This document shows positions 51,195 to 61,456 of a stretch of DNA of 64,000 nucleotides, piece by piece. The notes under the pieces are model-generated. The model did no database searches, had not been told where the DNA came from, and worked only from the letters and a program-made list of their open reading frames with translations. Source of the DNA: an uncultured Lysobacteraceae bacterium (GTDB taxonomy: Bacteria; Pseudomonadota; Gammaproteobacteria; Xanthomonadales; Xanthomonadaceae); the NCBI GenBank assembly GCA_902825775.1, contig CADECF010000002.1, forward strand, positions 62,001 through 126,000, written 5' to 3'. Both the position numbers and the translations under genes were made by a program. Each line of letters starts with the position of its first letter. Positions within the stretch are counted from its first letter, which is position 1.

Positions 51195-51211
51195 TGACCA
51201 GGGAACCGCTC

Positions 51212-52741
51212 ATGAAGACAAGGAAGCAAGGCCGCGATGTGTTGATCTTTTCCTCCCTGCTCGTGGCCGCACTGCTGGCAGGTTGCCAGGGCGAACGTGG
51301 CGCCGGCGATGGACGCGCGGCCTCAGCGCAGTCCGACAGTGGAGGTTCCCGCAATGGGGATTTCGGCCCGCCACAGGGACGGCCCGTCGACGCAGTACTC
51401 ACCTCGCCGCCGCAAGTCCCGCCGCCGACTGGACGGAAGGCGCCAGCGAAAGTAATCGTGAAGCTAGATGTCGTGGAAAAGGATTTGCCGATCTCCGAAG
51501 GAGTGACCTACACCTTCTGGACCTTCGGAGGGACGGTGCCGGGGAGTTTCATCCGGGTGCGCCAAGGCGACACGGTGGAATTTCACCTCCGCAATCTTCC
51601 CGATTCGAAGATGCCGCACAACATCGACTTGCACGGCGTTACCGGGCCCGGTGGCGGCGCAGCCTCGAGCTTCACCGCGCCGGGTCATTCCTCGCGTTTC
51701 ACGTTCAAGGCGCTCAACGCCGGCCTCTACGTGTACCACTGCGCCACCGCACCGGTGGGCATGCATGTGGCCAATGGCATGTATGGACTGATCCTGATCG
51801 AGCCGCCTGAAGGCATGCCACCGGTCGACAAGGAGTATTACGTCATGCAGGGCGACTTCTACACGACCGGTAAGTACCGAGAGAAGGGCCATCAGCCTTT
51901 CGATATGGAGAAAGCGATCGAGGAACATCCGACCTACGTGCTGTTCAATGGCAGCGAAGGCGCGCTGACCGGTGACAAGGCTCTCACCGCCAACGTCGGC
52001 GACACGGTGCGCTTGTACGTGGGCAACGGTGGCCCGAACCTGGTGTCCAGCTTCCATGTGATCGGCGAAATCTTCGACAAGGTCTGGTTCGAAGGCGGTA
52101 CGCGTTTCCAGGAGAACGTGCAGACCACCCTGATTCCGTCGGGCGGCGCTGCGATCATGGATTTCCGCATCGAGGTACCAGGCAGCTACGTTCTCGTCGA
52201 CCACTCGATCTTCCGCGCCTTCAACAAAGGGGCGTTAGCCATCCTTAAGGCGGACGGCAACGAGAACAAGGCGATCTATTCCGGCAAAGAAGTCGACTAT
52301 GTATACCTCGGCGATCGCGCTCAGCCGAACATGAAAGCAGTGGAGACTGCGGCCGTCGCGGCAAAAACGGGCGAACTCTCGCTGGAAGAACAGGTCGCAG
52401 CAGGCAAGGCGCTGTTCGCCGGTACGTGTTCGACCTGTCATCAACCCGAAGGGCAGGGGCTGGCTGGCGTATTCCCACCATTGGCCAAGTCGGATTACAT
52501 CGCCGCCGATCCCAAGCGCGTGCCGAACGTGGTTTTGCATGGCTTAAGCGGCGCCGTAAAGGTGAACGGCACAGATTACAACTCCGTCATGCCGCCGATG
52601 AGTCAGCTCACCGACGACGAGGTGGCCAACATCTCCACCTACGTCCTGAACAGCTGGGGCAACCCGGGAGGCCGCGTCAGCAAAGCCGAGGCCGCGCGGA
52701 TCCGCCAAACCCAGGTCGCCGGCGCGCCCGCAGAGCACTGA
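51212..52741 (+). CDS. nirK: Copper nitrite reductase, AniA-like lipoprotein with C-terminal cytochrome c
   Basis: A 509-residue enzyme reducing nitrite to NO. Lipoprotein signal with lipobox LLAGC (C25), then a Pro-rich linker and two cupredoxin domains (about 75-345). Type 1 copper ligands: H136, C177, H185, M190. Type 2: H141, H176, H331. Catalytic D139 and H282 are present. A cytochrome c domain follows (CSTCH at 406-410, Met in SVMPPM). The lipid anchor recalls neisserial AniA, and the heme tail recalls three-domain NirK of other bacteria; here both occur together. ATG 51194 (coupled to the previous ORF) is an alternative start. Confidence 0.95.
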   Translation: MKTRKQGRDVLIFSSLLVAALLAGCQGERGAGDGRAASAQSDSGGSRNGDFGPPQGRPVDAVLTSPPQVPPPTGRKAPAKVIVKLDVVEKDLPISEGVTYTFWTFGGTVPGSFIRVRQGDTVEFHLRNLPDSKMPHNIDLHGVTGPGGGAASSFTAPGHSSRFTFKALNAGLYVYHCATAPVGMHVANGMYGLILIEPPEGMPPVDKEYYVMQGDFYTTGKYREKGHQPFDMEKAIEEHPTYVLFNGSEGALTGDKALTANVGDTVRLYVGNGGPNLVSSFHVIGEIFDKVWFEGGTRFQENVQTTLIPSGGAAIMDFRIEVPGSYVLVDHSIFRAFNKGALAILKADGNENKAIYSGKEVDYVYLGDRAQPNMKAVETAAVAAKTGELSLEEQVAAGKALFAGTCSTCHQPEGQGLAGVFPPLAKSDYIAADPKRVPNVVLHGLSGAVKVNGTDYNSVMPPMSQLTDDEVANISTYVLNSWGNPGGRVSKAEAARIRQTQVAGAPAEH

Positions 52742-52744
52742 GCA

Positions 52745-53521
52745 ATGCGCCGCCTGTTCGCCGCGTTGATGTTCGCGCTGCCCATCGCCGCTCTCGGCGT
52801 AGGGGTGGCGGGGCGTTACGCGGGTTTGCCGGGCGGCGTCTTCGAGTCCGCATTGCGCTACGAGGACCAGCGCGCCGGAACACGCATCGCACCGTTCGCG
52901 TTGATGCGCCGGCCGGTGACCAATGCGGAGTTCCTGGCCTTCGTCGAATCGCATCCGCAATGGCGTCGCGACCAAGTTCCTGAAGTGCTAGCGGAAGCAC
53001 GGTACCTGGCGCACTGGCGATCGGCTACCGAACTAGGCCCCAAGGCCTTGCCCGAGCAGCCCGTGACCGCCGTTAGCTGGTTCGCTGCGAACGCGTACTG
53101 CGAATCGCTGGGTGCGCGGCTGCCGACCTGGACGGAATGGGAGTACGCGGCCGCCGCCGACGAGACTCGCCGCGACGCGCGCAAGGATCCGGCTTGGCGC
53201 GAACGTATCCTGGCCTGGTACTCCAAGCCCTCCAATCAGGCGCTGCCGCGCGCTGGATTGCAGGCGCCCAACGCCTACGGCGTGCAGGACCTGCACGGCC
53301 TGGTCTGGGAGTGGACCGATGATTTCTCGTCCCTGCTGATTTCCGCGGACAACCGCAACCAAGGCGACGCCGATAGGACGAAGTTCTGCGGCGCGGGCGC
53401 CTTGTCCATGGCCGATCGTGAGAACTACGCGGTACTGATGCGGGTCGCGATGCTTTCCTCGCTCGAAGCGCGCGATACCACCGCCAACCTCGGTTTCCGT
53501 TGCGCAAGGAGCGCCCGATGA
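52745..53521 (+). CDS. nirV: NirV-type formylglycine-generating-enzyme-like protein
   Basis: A 258-residue secreted or anchored protein (hydrophobic N-terminus, about 1-20) of the SUMF1/FGE-sulfatase fold. Family elements: MRRPVTNAEFLAFVESHP (about 55-72), PVTAVSWFAANAYCESLG (about 102-119), LPTWTEWEYAAAADE and the C-terminal NLGFRCARS. NirV regularly follows nirK. Its biochemical role is unclear; it may mature or stabilise NirK. It starts 3 bp after nirK and overlaps sco by 4 bp (ATGA). Confidence 0.9.
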   Translation: MRRLFAALMFALPIAALGVGVAGRYAGLPGGVFESALRYEDQRAGTRIAPFALMRRPVTNAEFLAFVESHPQWRRDQVPEVLAEARYLAHWRSATELGPKALPEQPVTAVSWFAANAYCESLGARLPTWTEWEYAAAADETRRDARKDPAWRERILAWYSKPSNQALPRAGLQAPNAYGVQDLHGLVWEWTDDFSSLLISADNRNQGDADRTKFCGAGALSMADRENYAVLMRVAMLSSLEARDTTANLGFRCARSAR

Positions 53522-54099
53522 AACGTTTTTATTCCGCAATTCTGGCTTTGCTGACGCTGACGGCTGCGAGCCTAGCGACCGGCCAAACCCCGGCTTCGTT
53601 GCCGAAGGACTCGGTGTACCAATTACCCCTGCAGCTCACGGATCAGCAGGGCAGGTCGTGGGATTGGCGGAACAAGCGCGGTAAGCCCCAGGTCGTCGCC
53701 ATGTTCTACACCTCTTGTCAGTACATTTGCCCCTTAATCGTGGACAGCGGCAAGGCCGTAGAGCACGCGCTAACCGCCGATGAGCGCAGTCGCCTGGGAA
53801 TCTTGTTGATAAGCATGGATCCTGCGCGCGATACGCCTGCCGCCCTAATGGCGGTCGCCCAGAAGCGTGATTTGGACCTGGCGCGTTGGGCCCTGGTGAC
53901 TCCAAAGGCTGCCGACGTCCGCAGCGCAGCAGGCGTTTTAGGGGTGCGCTATCGGCAACTGGCTGATGGTGAATTCAATCATACGAGCGCCCTGGTACTC
54001 ATCGACGCGCAGGGTCGTGTTCTGGCCAAGACCGAGAAAGTGGGCAGCCGAGTGGATCCGGAGTTCCTGGCCGCGGTTAAAAACGCGACACGAGGCTAG
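53518..54099 (+). CDS. SCO1/SenC/PrrC-type copper chaperone
   Basis: A 193-residue periplasmic protein with a signal peptide (cleavage near 24) and thioredoxin-like fold. The copper-binding C-x3-C is in YTSCQYICPLI (about 63-73) and the third ligand His is in FNHTSALVLID (near 156). It probably delivers copper to NirK in this operon; SCO proteins otherwise serve CuA assembly. ATGA overlap with nirV. Length is normal. Confidence 0.92.
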   Translation: MKRFYSAILALLTLTAASLATGQTPASLPKDSVYQLPLQLTDQQGRSWDWRNKRGKPQVVAMFYTSCQYICPLIVDSGKAVEHALTADERSRLGILLISMDPARDTPAALMAVAQKRDLDLARWALVTPKAADVRSAAGVLGVRYRQLADGEFNHTSALVLIDAQGRVLAKTEKVGSRVDPEFLAAVKNATRG

Positions 54100-54185
54100 G
54101 CGATGTTATCGGCGGCGCATCGGAGCCGCATATCCCGGCGGGAACCCAAACAAAACCCAGTCGGTTAGTTATGGCTACTGATCCT

Positions 54186-54207
54186 CGCGCGCGCGTACGC
54201 GCGCGCG
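54186..54207. repeat. 22-bp alternating CG palindrome (Z-DNA-prone)
   Basis: Ten bases of alternating CG, TA, then ten more of CG, a perfect palindrome. It lies in a gene-free stretch (54100-54295) in which I see no other feature. Confidence 0.7.
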
Positions 54208-54295
54208 GGCTTGCATGAAATCGCAGAAATGGGCCGCTAGATGCAGCCAGCGCGGAGTAGGGACCGGGCAGGGACCGGATCTGTATTCCGGGAAG

Positions 54296-54325
54296 TAAAA
54301 AGGGCCTGCATTGCTGCAAGCCCTT
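54296..54325 (-). terminator. Terminator of tRNA-Phe
   Basis: On the minus strand, a 9-bp stem (GGGCTTGCA and TGCAGGCCC, one G-U pair) with a GCAA loop, followed by five T. It begins a few bases after the tRNA 3' end. Confidence 0.85.
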
Positions 54326-54333
54326 GATATACA

Positions 54334-54409
54334 TGGTGGCCGGGGAGGGAATCGAACCCCCGACACGGGGATTTTCAATCCCCTGCTCTACCAACTGAGC
54401 TACCCGGCC
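54334..54409 (-). tRNA. tRNA-Phe (GAA)
   Basis: A 76-nt cloverleaf read on the minus strand with encoded CCA. Acceptor stem GGCCGGG pairs with CCCGGCC. The D-arm has AGCTCAGTTGGTAGAGC. The anticodon loop TTGAAAA gives GAA. The T-arm has GGTTCGATTCC. A terminator follows directly. Confidence 0.97.
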
Positions 54410-54574
54410 ATTCTGCTGCGGCCTGGGCCGAGCGAGCCCGAAATGATACGTAGACAGGCGGCGGCAGGCAAGCCGGATCGTGGCTGAACACCCTTCCGAT
54501 GGCGGGTTGCGGGCGGCGGGATAGGGCGCATCATCTTCTCGATGGTGGTTTTTCACCCCAAAAAGGAGGTCGCC

Positions 54575-54982
54575 ATGAAGCGTATTTCACTGCTGTTGAG
54601 CGCGCTGGCGCTGGCCCTGACGGCTTCCGCCGCCGCGGCTGCGGAAGGTTCGCGCGATGCGACCCGGCTGGCCAAGTACGAGGCCCATGCCGGCGCGCCG
54701 GTCAAGAACATTCCTTATCGCAGTCCGATCGGTTGGGAAGTGGTCGACGACGACCACATCCTGCTGACGATGCGGCCCAAGGAAGTCTATTTGCTGCGCT
54801 TGTCCGGGTTGTGCATCCAGAACGACCGCGGCGCTGCGGCCATCGCCATCACCTCGCAAGCGGGGCGCATCAGCGCCGGCTTCGATCGGGTGAAGACCGG
54901 CGACGAGCCTTCGAGTTGCCGCGTCGAGGAAATCCGGCCGATCGATACGGCTGCGTTGAAAACGGCCGAAGCCGCGAAGTAA
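54575..54982 (+). CDS. DUF6491-like secreted protein
   Basis: A 135-residue protein with a clear signal peptide (MKRISLLLSALALALTASAA). The mature segment SPIGWEVVDDDHILLTMRPK and YLLRLSGLC match the general pattern of DUF6491 proteins in Xanthomonadaceae. Two Cys may form a disulfide. ATG 54575 has AGGAGGT upstream; an earlier in-frame ATG does not. Function unknown. Confidence 0.75.
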   Translation: MKRISLLLSALALALTASAAAAAEGSRDATRLAKYEAHAGAPVKNIPYRSPIGWEVVDDDHILLTMRPKEVYLLRLSGLCIQNDRGAAAIAITSQAGRISAGFDRVKTGDEPSSCRVEEIRPIDTAALKTAEAAK

Positions 54983-55037
54983 TCGGTAATCAGCGGGCGG
55001 ATTCTCCTCCCGAAGCCGGGAGGAGAACGCGCGGCGG

Positions 55038-55310
55038 CTACGACTCGGGCGGCACGTAGCCGGCGGGTTTCTCGGCGCCGTCGCCGAACAGGAATTTCTG
55101 CATCTCGGTTTCCAGCAGCGCCCGATGCTTGGGATCGCGCGGCGACAGCCGGTTTTCGTTGATCAGCATCGTCTGGTGCGCCAGCCACGCGGCCCAGCCG
55201 GCCTTGCCGATGTGGGCGAATACGCGCTGGCCGAGTTCGCCGGGCCAGGGGACGAAATCGAGGCCTTCGGTTTCGCGTTTTTCGTATTCGCAGAAGACTG
55301 TGCGTGGCAT
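55038..55310 (-). CDS. yggX: Oxidative damage protection / Fe(II)-trafficking protein YggX
   Basis: A 90-residue protein matching the YggX family throughout: [20 protein letters not shown], then [35 protein letters not shown] and a C-terminal FLFGDG. It protects Fe-S enzymes from oxidation. It lies downstream of mutY on the same strand, as in many gammaproteobacteria, but separated here by a large palindromic repeat. The canonical start is ATG 55310. Confidence 0.95.
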   Translation of the reverse strand: MPRTVFCEYEKRETEGLDFVPWPGELGQRVFAHIGKAGWAAWLAHQTMLINENRLSPRDPKHRALLETEMQKFLFGDGAEKPAGYVPPES

Positions 55311-55362
55311 GGGGGAATTGTAGCGGGTCTGCTCTTGTTGGGCCGACTTTTGTGAGCCCGGC

Positions 55363-55453
55363 TTTTGTGGGACCGGCTTTAGCCGCGAGCTCTTTCCCCA
55401 AGTTAGCGCAATCATGATTGGAAGAGCTCGCGGCTAAAGCCGCTCCCACAAAA
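55363..55453. repeat. Palindromic intergenic repeat, GTGGG-CGGCTTTAGCCGCGAGCTC type
   Basis: Near-perfect 32-bp arms (55363-55394 and 55422-55453) around a 27-bp spacer, between mutY and yggX. The flanks carry extra degenerate arms. The same family occurs at 60766-60847. Confidence 0.85.
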
Positions 55454-55476
55454 AGGCCCCTGCCACAAAGCCGTTC

Positions 55477-56529
55477 CTACAAAACGGCTAGAAGCAATTT
55501 GCGGACGGGGGCGGGAATGCCCAGCGATGGCAACTCATCGCGCGACACCCAGCGCAGTTCGTCGTTGTCACGCACGCTTGCGCGCAAACCGAGCCCGCGC
55601 CAATGCAGCGGCTGCAATTGCACATGATAGTGGGTGAACGCATGCGCGATCGGCGTCAGCGCTTCGGCGTGGTCGTAATCGCCCTGCAGATGGCTTGCGA
55701 ACCAGGCGCGCGCGGTTTCGTGGTCCGCGGCTTCGGGGAGCGACCACAGCGAGGCCCAGATGCCGGTCGGCGGGCGTTTCTGCAGCAGTACGCGTTGGCC
55801 GGCGTTTTCCGCCAGCAACAACAGCGCATGGCGTTCGGGAATAGGCTTGCTCGGCTTGGCGGTGGGCAACTCGGCGACGCGGCCTTCGCGCAGCGCGATG
55901 CAGTCGGTCTGCAGCGGGCAGATCACGCAAGCCGGATCGTGGCGCGTGCACAGCGTGGCGCCGAAATCCATCTGCGCCTGCGTGTAATCGGCCAGGCGTT
56001 CGTGCGGCAGGTGCGATTCCGCGAGCAGCCACAATGCTTTTTCGACGGCCGGCGTGCCCGGCCAGCCGGCGACGCCGTGGTAGCGGCACAGCACGCGCTT
56101 GACGTTGCCGTCCAGGATCGGGAAACGGTCGCCCCAGGCCTGCGCCAGTATCGCGCCGGCAGTGCTGCGGCCGATGCCGGGCAGGGCGATCAGCGCATCG
56201 AGGTCGCGCGGCAGATCGCCGCCGTGCTTTTCGACGCAGAGCTTCGCGGCCGCATGCAGATTGCGCGCGCGGGCGTAGTAGCCCAGTCCCGACCACAGCG
56301 CCAGCACGTCGTCCTGCGGCGCCGCGGCCAGCGCGGGCAAGGTCGGCAGTGCGGCGACGAAGCGCTCGAAATACGGCATCACCGTCTGCACCTGGGTCTG
56401 CTGCAGCATGATTTCCGACAGCCAGACGCGGTACGGCGCGCGCGGATGCATCCACGGCAGATCGTGTCGGCCGGCGTGGTCGTACCAGGCCAGCAGGCGC
56501 GCGGCGAAATCGTCGACGGCGATGTTCAT
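55477..56529 (-). CDS. mutY: A/G-specific adenine glycosylase MutY
   Basis: A 350-residue DNA repair enzyme removing adenine opposite 8-oxoG. EIMLQQTQVQTV (about 39-50), helix-hairpin-helix LPGIGRSTAGAIL with catalytic Asp in FPILDGNVKRV (about 136), the 4Fe-4S loop C-x6-C-x2-C-x5-C (CTRHDPACVICPLQTDC, about 195-211) and a C-terminal Nudix-like domain. Full length. Its start overlaps the stop of the AsmA-like gene (ATGA). Confidence 0.96.
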   Translation of the reverse strand: MNIAVDDFAARLLAWYDHAGRHDLPWMHPRAPYRVWLSEIMLQQTQVQTVMPYFERFVAALPTLPALAAAPQDDVLALWSGLGYYARARNLHAAAKLCVEKHGGDLPRDLDALIALPGIGRSTAGAILAQAWGDRFPILDGNVKRVLCRYHGVAGWPGTPAVEKALWLLAESHLPHERLADYTQAQMDFGATLCTRHDPACVICPLQTDCIALREGRVAELPTAKPSKPIPERHALLLLAENAGQRVLLQKRPPTGIWASLWSLPEAADHETARAWFASHLQGDYDHAEALTPIAHAFTHYHVQLQPLHWRGLGLRASVRDNDELRWVSRDELPSLGIPAPVRKLLLAVL

Positions 56530-57776
56530 TGCACCACCGGCTCGGCGATGGCGGGATCGTCGATTTCGATCTCGACGCCTCGCAGTTGCGCGCCGGAAAC
56601 TTCCAATGCCGGCGTCGACATGCGCCCGTCCAGCGGCGGCAGCGGCGAACCTGCCGTGCCTGCGTCGATCCACGCGGTAATTTCCGGCAAACGAAAGCGG
56701 CCGTCGAACTGCGTCTTATCGCGCTGCAGATGCAACGCGGCGACATCGCTGAAGTCGGGTTTGCCGGCGTATTGCAGCGCGAACGGCAGCGGCGACGTCG
56801 ATGCGCCGATCGGCGCGGGCAGGGCGGGCCAGGAGACCGGCCATTCGGCGATCGCTCCCGCCAGCTGCAGCGACAGCGCGGCGCCGTATTCGATGCGGCC
56901 GTGCGCATTCAGATGCGGAACCGGATCGCGGCCGCGCACGACGGCGCCTGCCGGCGCCACGATCAATTTTCCTTCGCGATAGCGCAGCGGGCCGGCGAAT
57001 CCCAGCACGAAGGGAAGATCGGTATCGCCGGCTACGTAACGCGCTGTCGCGGCGAGTTTCATCCGATCCAGGCCGACGCCATCGGTTCCGGAATGCAGGC
57101 GGCCGCCGAGGACGGGTTTCGTCGGCAGTTTCCAATCGCCCGATTCCACCGATAACTGGCCAGCCAAACCGAACCCTGCGCCGATCGCGGGTTTGATCAG
57201 CACCGCATGCACATCGAAAGGCAGCCGCACGTCGCCGGCGATTAGGCGTCCGCTCGCCTGCGCATGCACGCGGCGCTGCGGGTATAGCGTGGGCAATTCC
57301 AGGTCGAGCGCTTCGATCGACCAACCTTCGCCGGTCACGCGTCCATCGTCGACTTGCAGACCGTCGGTCAGCGTGGGGATTTTGGTTTCGCTCGGCGGCC
57401 GCGTCGCCAGCCAGCGTTGCAGGGCGGGGATGTCCAACTGCGGCGCATCCAATTCGATGCGCTCGACGGTCAGCTCGGCGCCGCCGGCGCGGATCGTCGA
57501 CCAGGGCAGGGTGAGGTAGATGCGTTTGGCGCGAAGCAGCGGCGTTGCGGCGTCGCGTTGCTTGGCGACCACATCGCGCACGACCAACATCGGCGTGCCG
57601 AACAGGCGGTATTCGCTGGCGCCGCTGGCCGTGATCTCCAGGCCGAGCGCGGTGCCGGCGCGGCTGAGGATCATCGCGGCTACGCGGTCGGGGTGCGCGA
57701 GCCAACGCAATGCGAGCAGGCCGAGCACCACCACCATCAGGGCGGCGATCAGCCAGGTGCGGCTGCGGATTTTCAT
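56526..57776 (-). CDS. AsmA-family inner-membrane anchored protein
   Basis: A 416-residue protein with one N-terminal helix (TWLIAALMVVVLGLLALRWL, about 6-25) and a long beta-rich periplasmic region. The first 120 residues follow the AsmA pattern (LEITASGASEYRLFGTPMLV, then LTLPWSTIRAGGAELTVERI). AsmA-like proteins act in envelope lipid transport. ATG 57776 gives the membrane anchor. It is coupled to mutY. The exact AsmA subgroup is unclear. Confidence 0.8.
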   Translation of the reverse strand: MKIRSRTWLIAALMVVVLGLLALRWLAHPDRVAAMILSRAGTALGLEITASGASEYRLFGTPMLVVRDVVAKQRDAATPLLRAKRIYLTLPWSTIRAGGAELTVERIELDAPQLDIPALQRWLATRPPSETKIPTLTDGLQVDDGRVTGEGWSIEALDLELPTLYPQRRVHAQASGRLIAGDVRLPFDVHAVLIKPAIGAGFGLAGQLSVESGDWKLPTKPVLGGRLHSGTDGVGLDRMKLAATARYVAGDTDLPFVLGFAGPLRYREGKLIVAPAGAVVRGRDPVPHLNAHGRIEYGAALSLQLAGAIAEWPVSWPALPAPIGASTSPLPFALQYAGKPDFSDVAALHLQRDKTQFDGRFRLPEITAWIDAGTAGSPLPPLDGRMSTPALEVSGAQLRGVEIEIDDPAIAEPVVQ

Positions 57777-57814
57777 GGGGCCGTCCTGCGGGACGCGCGC
57801 CGGCCAACATCGCA

Positions 57815-57894
57815 AGAGCAGCGGGGCAGGCCCCGCTCTACAAGGCAAGGGCGGAGCAAAGTCACTGGGTTCCCGCCTTCGCGGGAATGACGGC
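57815..57894. repeat. Two short palindromic repeats upstream of the AsmA-like gene
   Basis: 57815-57843 is a GCGGGGC-AGGCCCCGCTCTAC hairpin related to the GTAGAGCGGAGC family at 63206. 57868-57894 is a TCCCGCCTTCGCGGGAATGACGGC-type unit also found at 61209 and 61431. Confidence 0.75.
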
Positions 57895-57918
57895 TTTCAA
57901 AAGCGTCGCGACGCGCCA

Positions 57919-59046
57919 TCAGGCGCCGAGCGATTCCGGCAGCAGCGCGTCGACGAAGGCTTCGGCGTCGAACACGCGCAGGTCCTCCGGGCGTTCGCCG
58001 ATGCCGGCGTAGCGGATCGGAATGCCGAATTCGCGCGCCAATGCGAATACCACGCCGCCTTTCGCGGTGCCGTCGAGTTTGGTCACCACCAGGCCGGTGA
58101 CGCCGACGGCGGCGTTGAACAGGCGCAACTGCGACAACGCGTTCTGGCCGGTGGTGCCGTCGATCACCATCAACACTTCATGCGGCGCGGTGACGTCGAT
58201 CTTGCCGAGCACGCGGCGGATCTTGCCTAATTCGTCCATCAATCCCGACTGCGTGTGCAGGCGGCCGGCGGTGTCGGCGATCAGCACTTCGATGCCGCGC
58301 GATTTCGCCGCCTGCAATGCGTCGTAAGCGACCGAAGCCGCGTCGGCGTTCTGGCCCTGCGCGACGACCGGTACGCCGTTGCGTTCGCCCCAGGCCTGCA
58401 ATTGCGCGACGGCGGCGGCGCGGAAAGTGTCGCCCGCGGCCAGCATCAGGCTGCGGCCTTCGTTCTTGTAGCGTTTGGCCAGTTTGCCGATGGTGGTGGT
58501 CTTGCCGACGCCGTTCACGCCGACCGTGAGCACCACGAAAGGCTTCGCCTGGCCGCCGATCAGCAAAGGTTGCGCGACCGGCCGCAGCAAATCGATCAGC
58601 GCGTTGCGCAGGGCGGACAGCAAGGCTTGGGCGTCGGCGAACTCGCGCGCCTTCATCCGCTTGCGCAGCGAATCCACCAGCATGGAAGTCGCGGCGACGC
58701 CGACGTCGGCGGTCAGCAACGCGGTTTCGATCTCGTCGAGCAGATCGTCGTCGAGTTTGGGATTGCGCGAGAACAGGCCGCCGAAACTGCGCGCGAAGGC
58801 GCTGCCGCGCAGGCGTTCGCGCCAGCCGGGTTTGCCGGATGCGGTCGGCGCCATCGATTGCCCTGCGGCCTCGGCGGTCGGTTCAGTGTCCGGACGCGAG
58901 TCGGCCTGACGCGAGTCGGAATGATCCGGCGGCGCCGGGAAGGCGGCGGCGGGTTCTTCGATACGGGGGCTTTCTTGGCCAGCGGGGCGCTCGGACGGGT
59001 CGGCGGCGGCCGGTTCCGGCTTCTTGCGGCGGAAAAAACTGACCAT
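57919..59046 (-). CDS. ftsY: Signal recognition particle receptor FtsY
   Basis: A 375-residue SRP receptor GTPase. An acidic, Pro/Ala-rich A domain (1-75), N domain helices (80-165), and G domain with GVNGVGKTTTIGKLA (G1), DTFRAAAVAQL, DTAGRLHTQSGLMDEL (G3) and TKLDGTAKGG (G4). Full length and all motifs intact. It is divergent from rsmD. Confidence 0.97.
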   Translation of the reverse strand: MVSFFRRKKPEPAAADPSERPAGQESPRIEEPAAAFPAPPDHSDSRQADSRPDTEPTAEAAGQSMAPTASGKPGWRERLRGSAFARSFGGLFSRNPKLDDDLLDEIETALLTADVGVAATSMLVDSLRKRMKAREFADAQALLSALRNALIDLLRPVAQPLLIGGQAKPFVVLTVGVNGVGKTTTIGKLAKRYKNEGRSLMLAAGDTFRAAAVAQLQAWGERNGVPVVAQGQNADAASVAYDALQAAKSRGIEVLIADTAGRLHTQSGLMDELGKIRRVLGKIDVTAPHEVLMVIDGTTGQNALSQLRLFNAAVGVTGLVVTKLDGTAKGGVVFALAREFGIPIRYAGIGERPEDLRVFDAEAFVDALLPESLGA

Positions 59047-59102
59047 TGCGCGGGAATTCCGGAGAATGCGCGCATGGTAACAAAGCCCGGCTACGGCCCA
59101 CG

Positions 59103-60253
<1,151 letters not shown>

Positions 60254-60273
60254 CCGTCACCTGGGGGAATACC

Positions 60274-60762
60274 ATGAAAATCACCACCCGTCTGATGCTG
60301 ATCGCCTGCCTGGTACTGCCGTTCGCGGCGTGCAAGAAGGAAGAAGCGCCCAAAGAGGCGGTCGCCGCGCCGGTCGCCGTGCCGACCACGGGCGACAAGC
60401 GCGCCTGGCAGGACTACATCAAGGACGTCGCCAAGCGGAATATGGACGGCGTCACCAGTCCGCCTTTCGCGTACTTCCTGCCCGATGCGTCTTCGCCCGA
60501 TTTCGCCGGCGAGTACGAGCGGCAGCTGGAGAAGATGAAGGGCGATGTCGGCCGCGGCATCCTGGAAGGCAACATGCTGGTGTTCGGTTCGCCGGCTTCG
60601 GCGCAGATGGCCGATGCGGTGATCGAATCGTTCCAGGGCATCCAGGCCGGCTCGATGAAGGGCGTCAAGGTCGTGTTCGTCGGCGCCGCCGCCGACAACG
60701 AGCGAGTCAAGGCCGCGGTTACGCCTGCCGGCGTAGACTACGTATTCGTGCAAACGAAATAA
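60274..60762 (+). CDS. Putative lipoprotein
   Basis: A 162-residue protein with a lipoprotein signal (MLIACLVLPFAAC, Cys at 20), a Lys/Glu/Ala/Pro linker, and a small alpha/beta domain with LEGNMLVFGSPASAQMADAV and VVFVGAAADNERVK. ATG 60274 has GGGGGA seven bases upstream. It is found between coaD and the ferredoxin gene in related genomes as I recall. Function unknown. Confidence 0.75.
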   Translation: MKITTRLMLIACLVLPFAACKKEEAPKEAVAAPVAVPTTGDKRAWQDYIKDVAKRNMDGVTSPPFAYFLPDASSPDFAGEYERQLEKMKGDVGRGILEGNMLVFGSPASAQMADAVIESFQGIQAGSMKGVKVVFVGAAADNERVKAAVTPAGVDYVFVQTK

Positions 60763-61122
<360 letters not shown>

Positions 61123-61208
61123 GCCATCGATTTTTGGACGTCGCCCCCGCGCGGGCGAAGGCTTTCCTATCGGCCGTCAATTCCGTGAAGGCAAAGGCTT
61201 TGCTTTTA

Positions 61209-61456
61209 GCCGTCATTCCCGCGAAGGCGGGACTGCGGAGGCATGGATGCCGAAGCGAACATCCGCTTGCGGATGGCCCGAAGGGCGCGCCGCAGGAGCG
61301 GCGCGTAATCCAGTGTCTTTCGCGCAATTTCAGATCGCTTCGGAAACAGCAAAGTCGCTGGATTATTCGCTTCGCTCGCCCTTCGGTCCATCTGCTGATG
61401 CAGATGTTCGCTCCGACCTTCGGCCTGCGCAGTCCCGCCTTCGCGGGAATGACGGC
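61209..61456. repeat. MITE-like inverted-repeat element
   Basis: Terminal inverted copies GCCGTCATTCCCGCGAAGG.. at 61209-61234 and ..TTCGCGGGAATGACGGC at 61431-61456 flank about 195 bp. That middle part contains a second, imperfect dyad: GAAGCGAACATC/GGCCCGAAGGGCG against CGCCCTTCGG/GATGTTCGCTCC. The preceding 1200 region has degenerate extra units. No transposase. The whole 61123-61448 gap between yfhL and ggt has no other gene. Confidence 0.7.

Noticed and set aside
54100-54295. Possible gene after sco
   Set aside because: Only an alternating CG palindrome and low-information sequence; no frame with a start and ribosome site.
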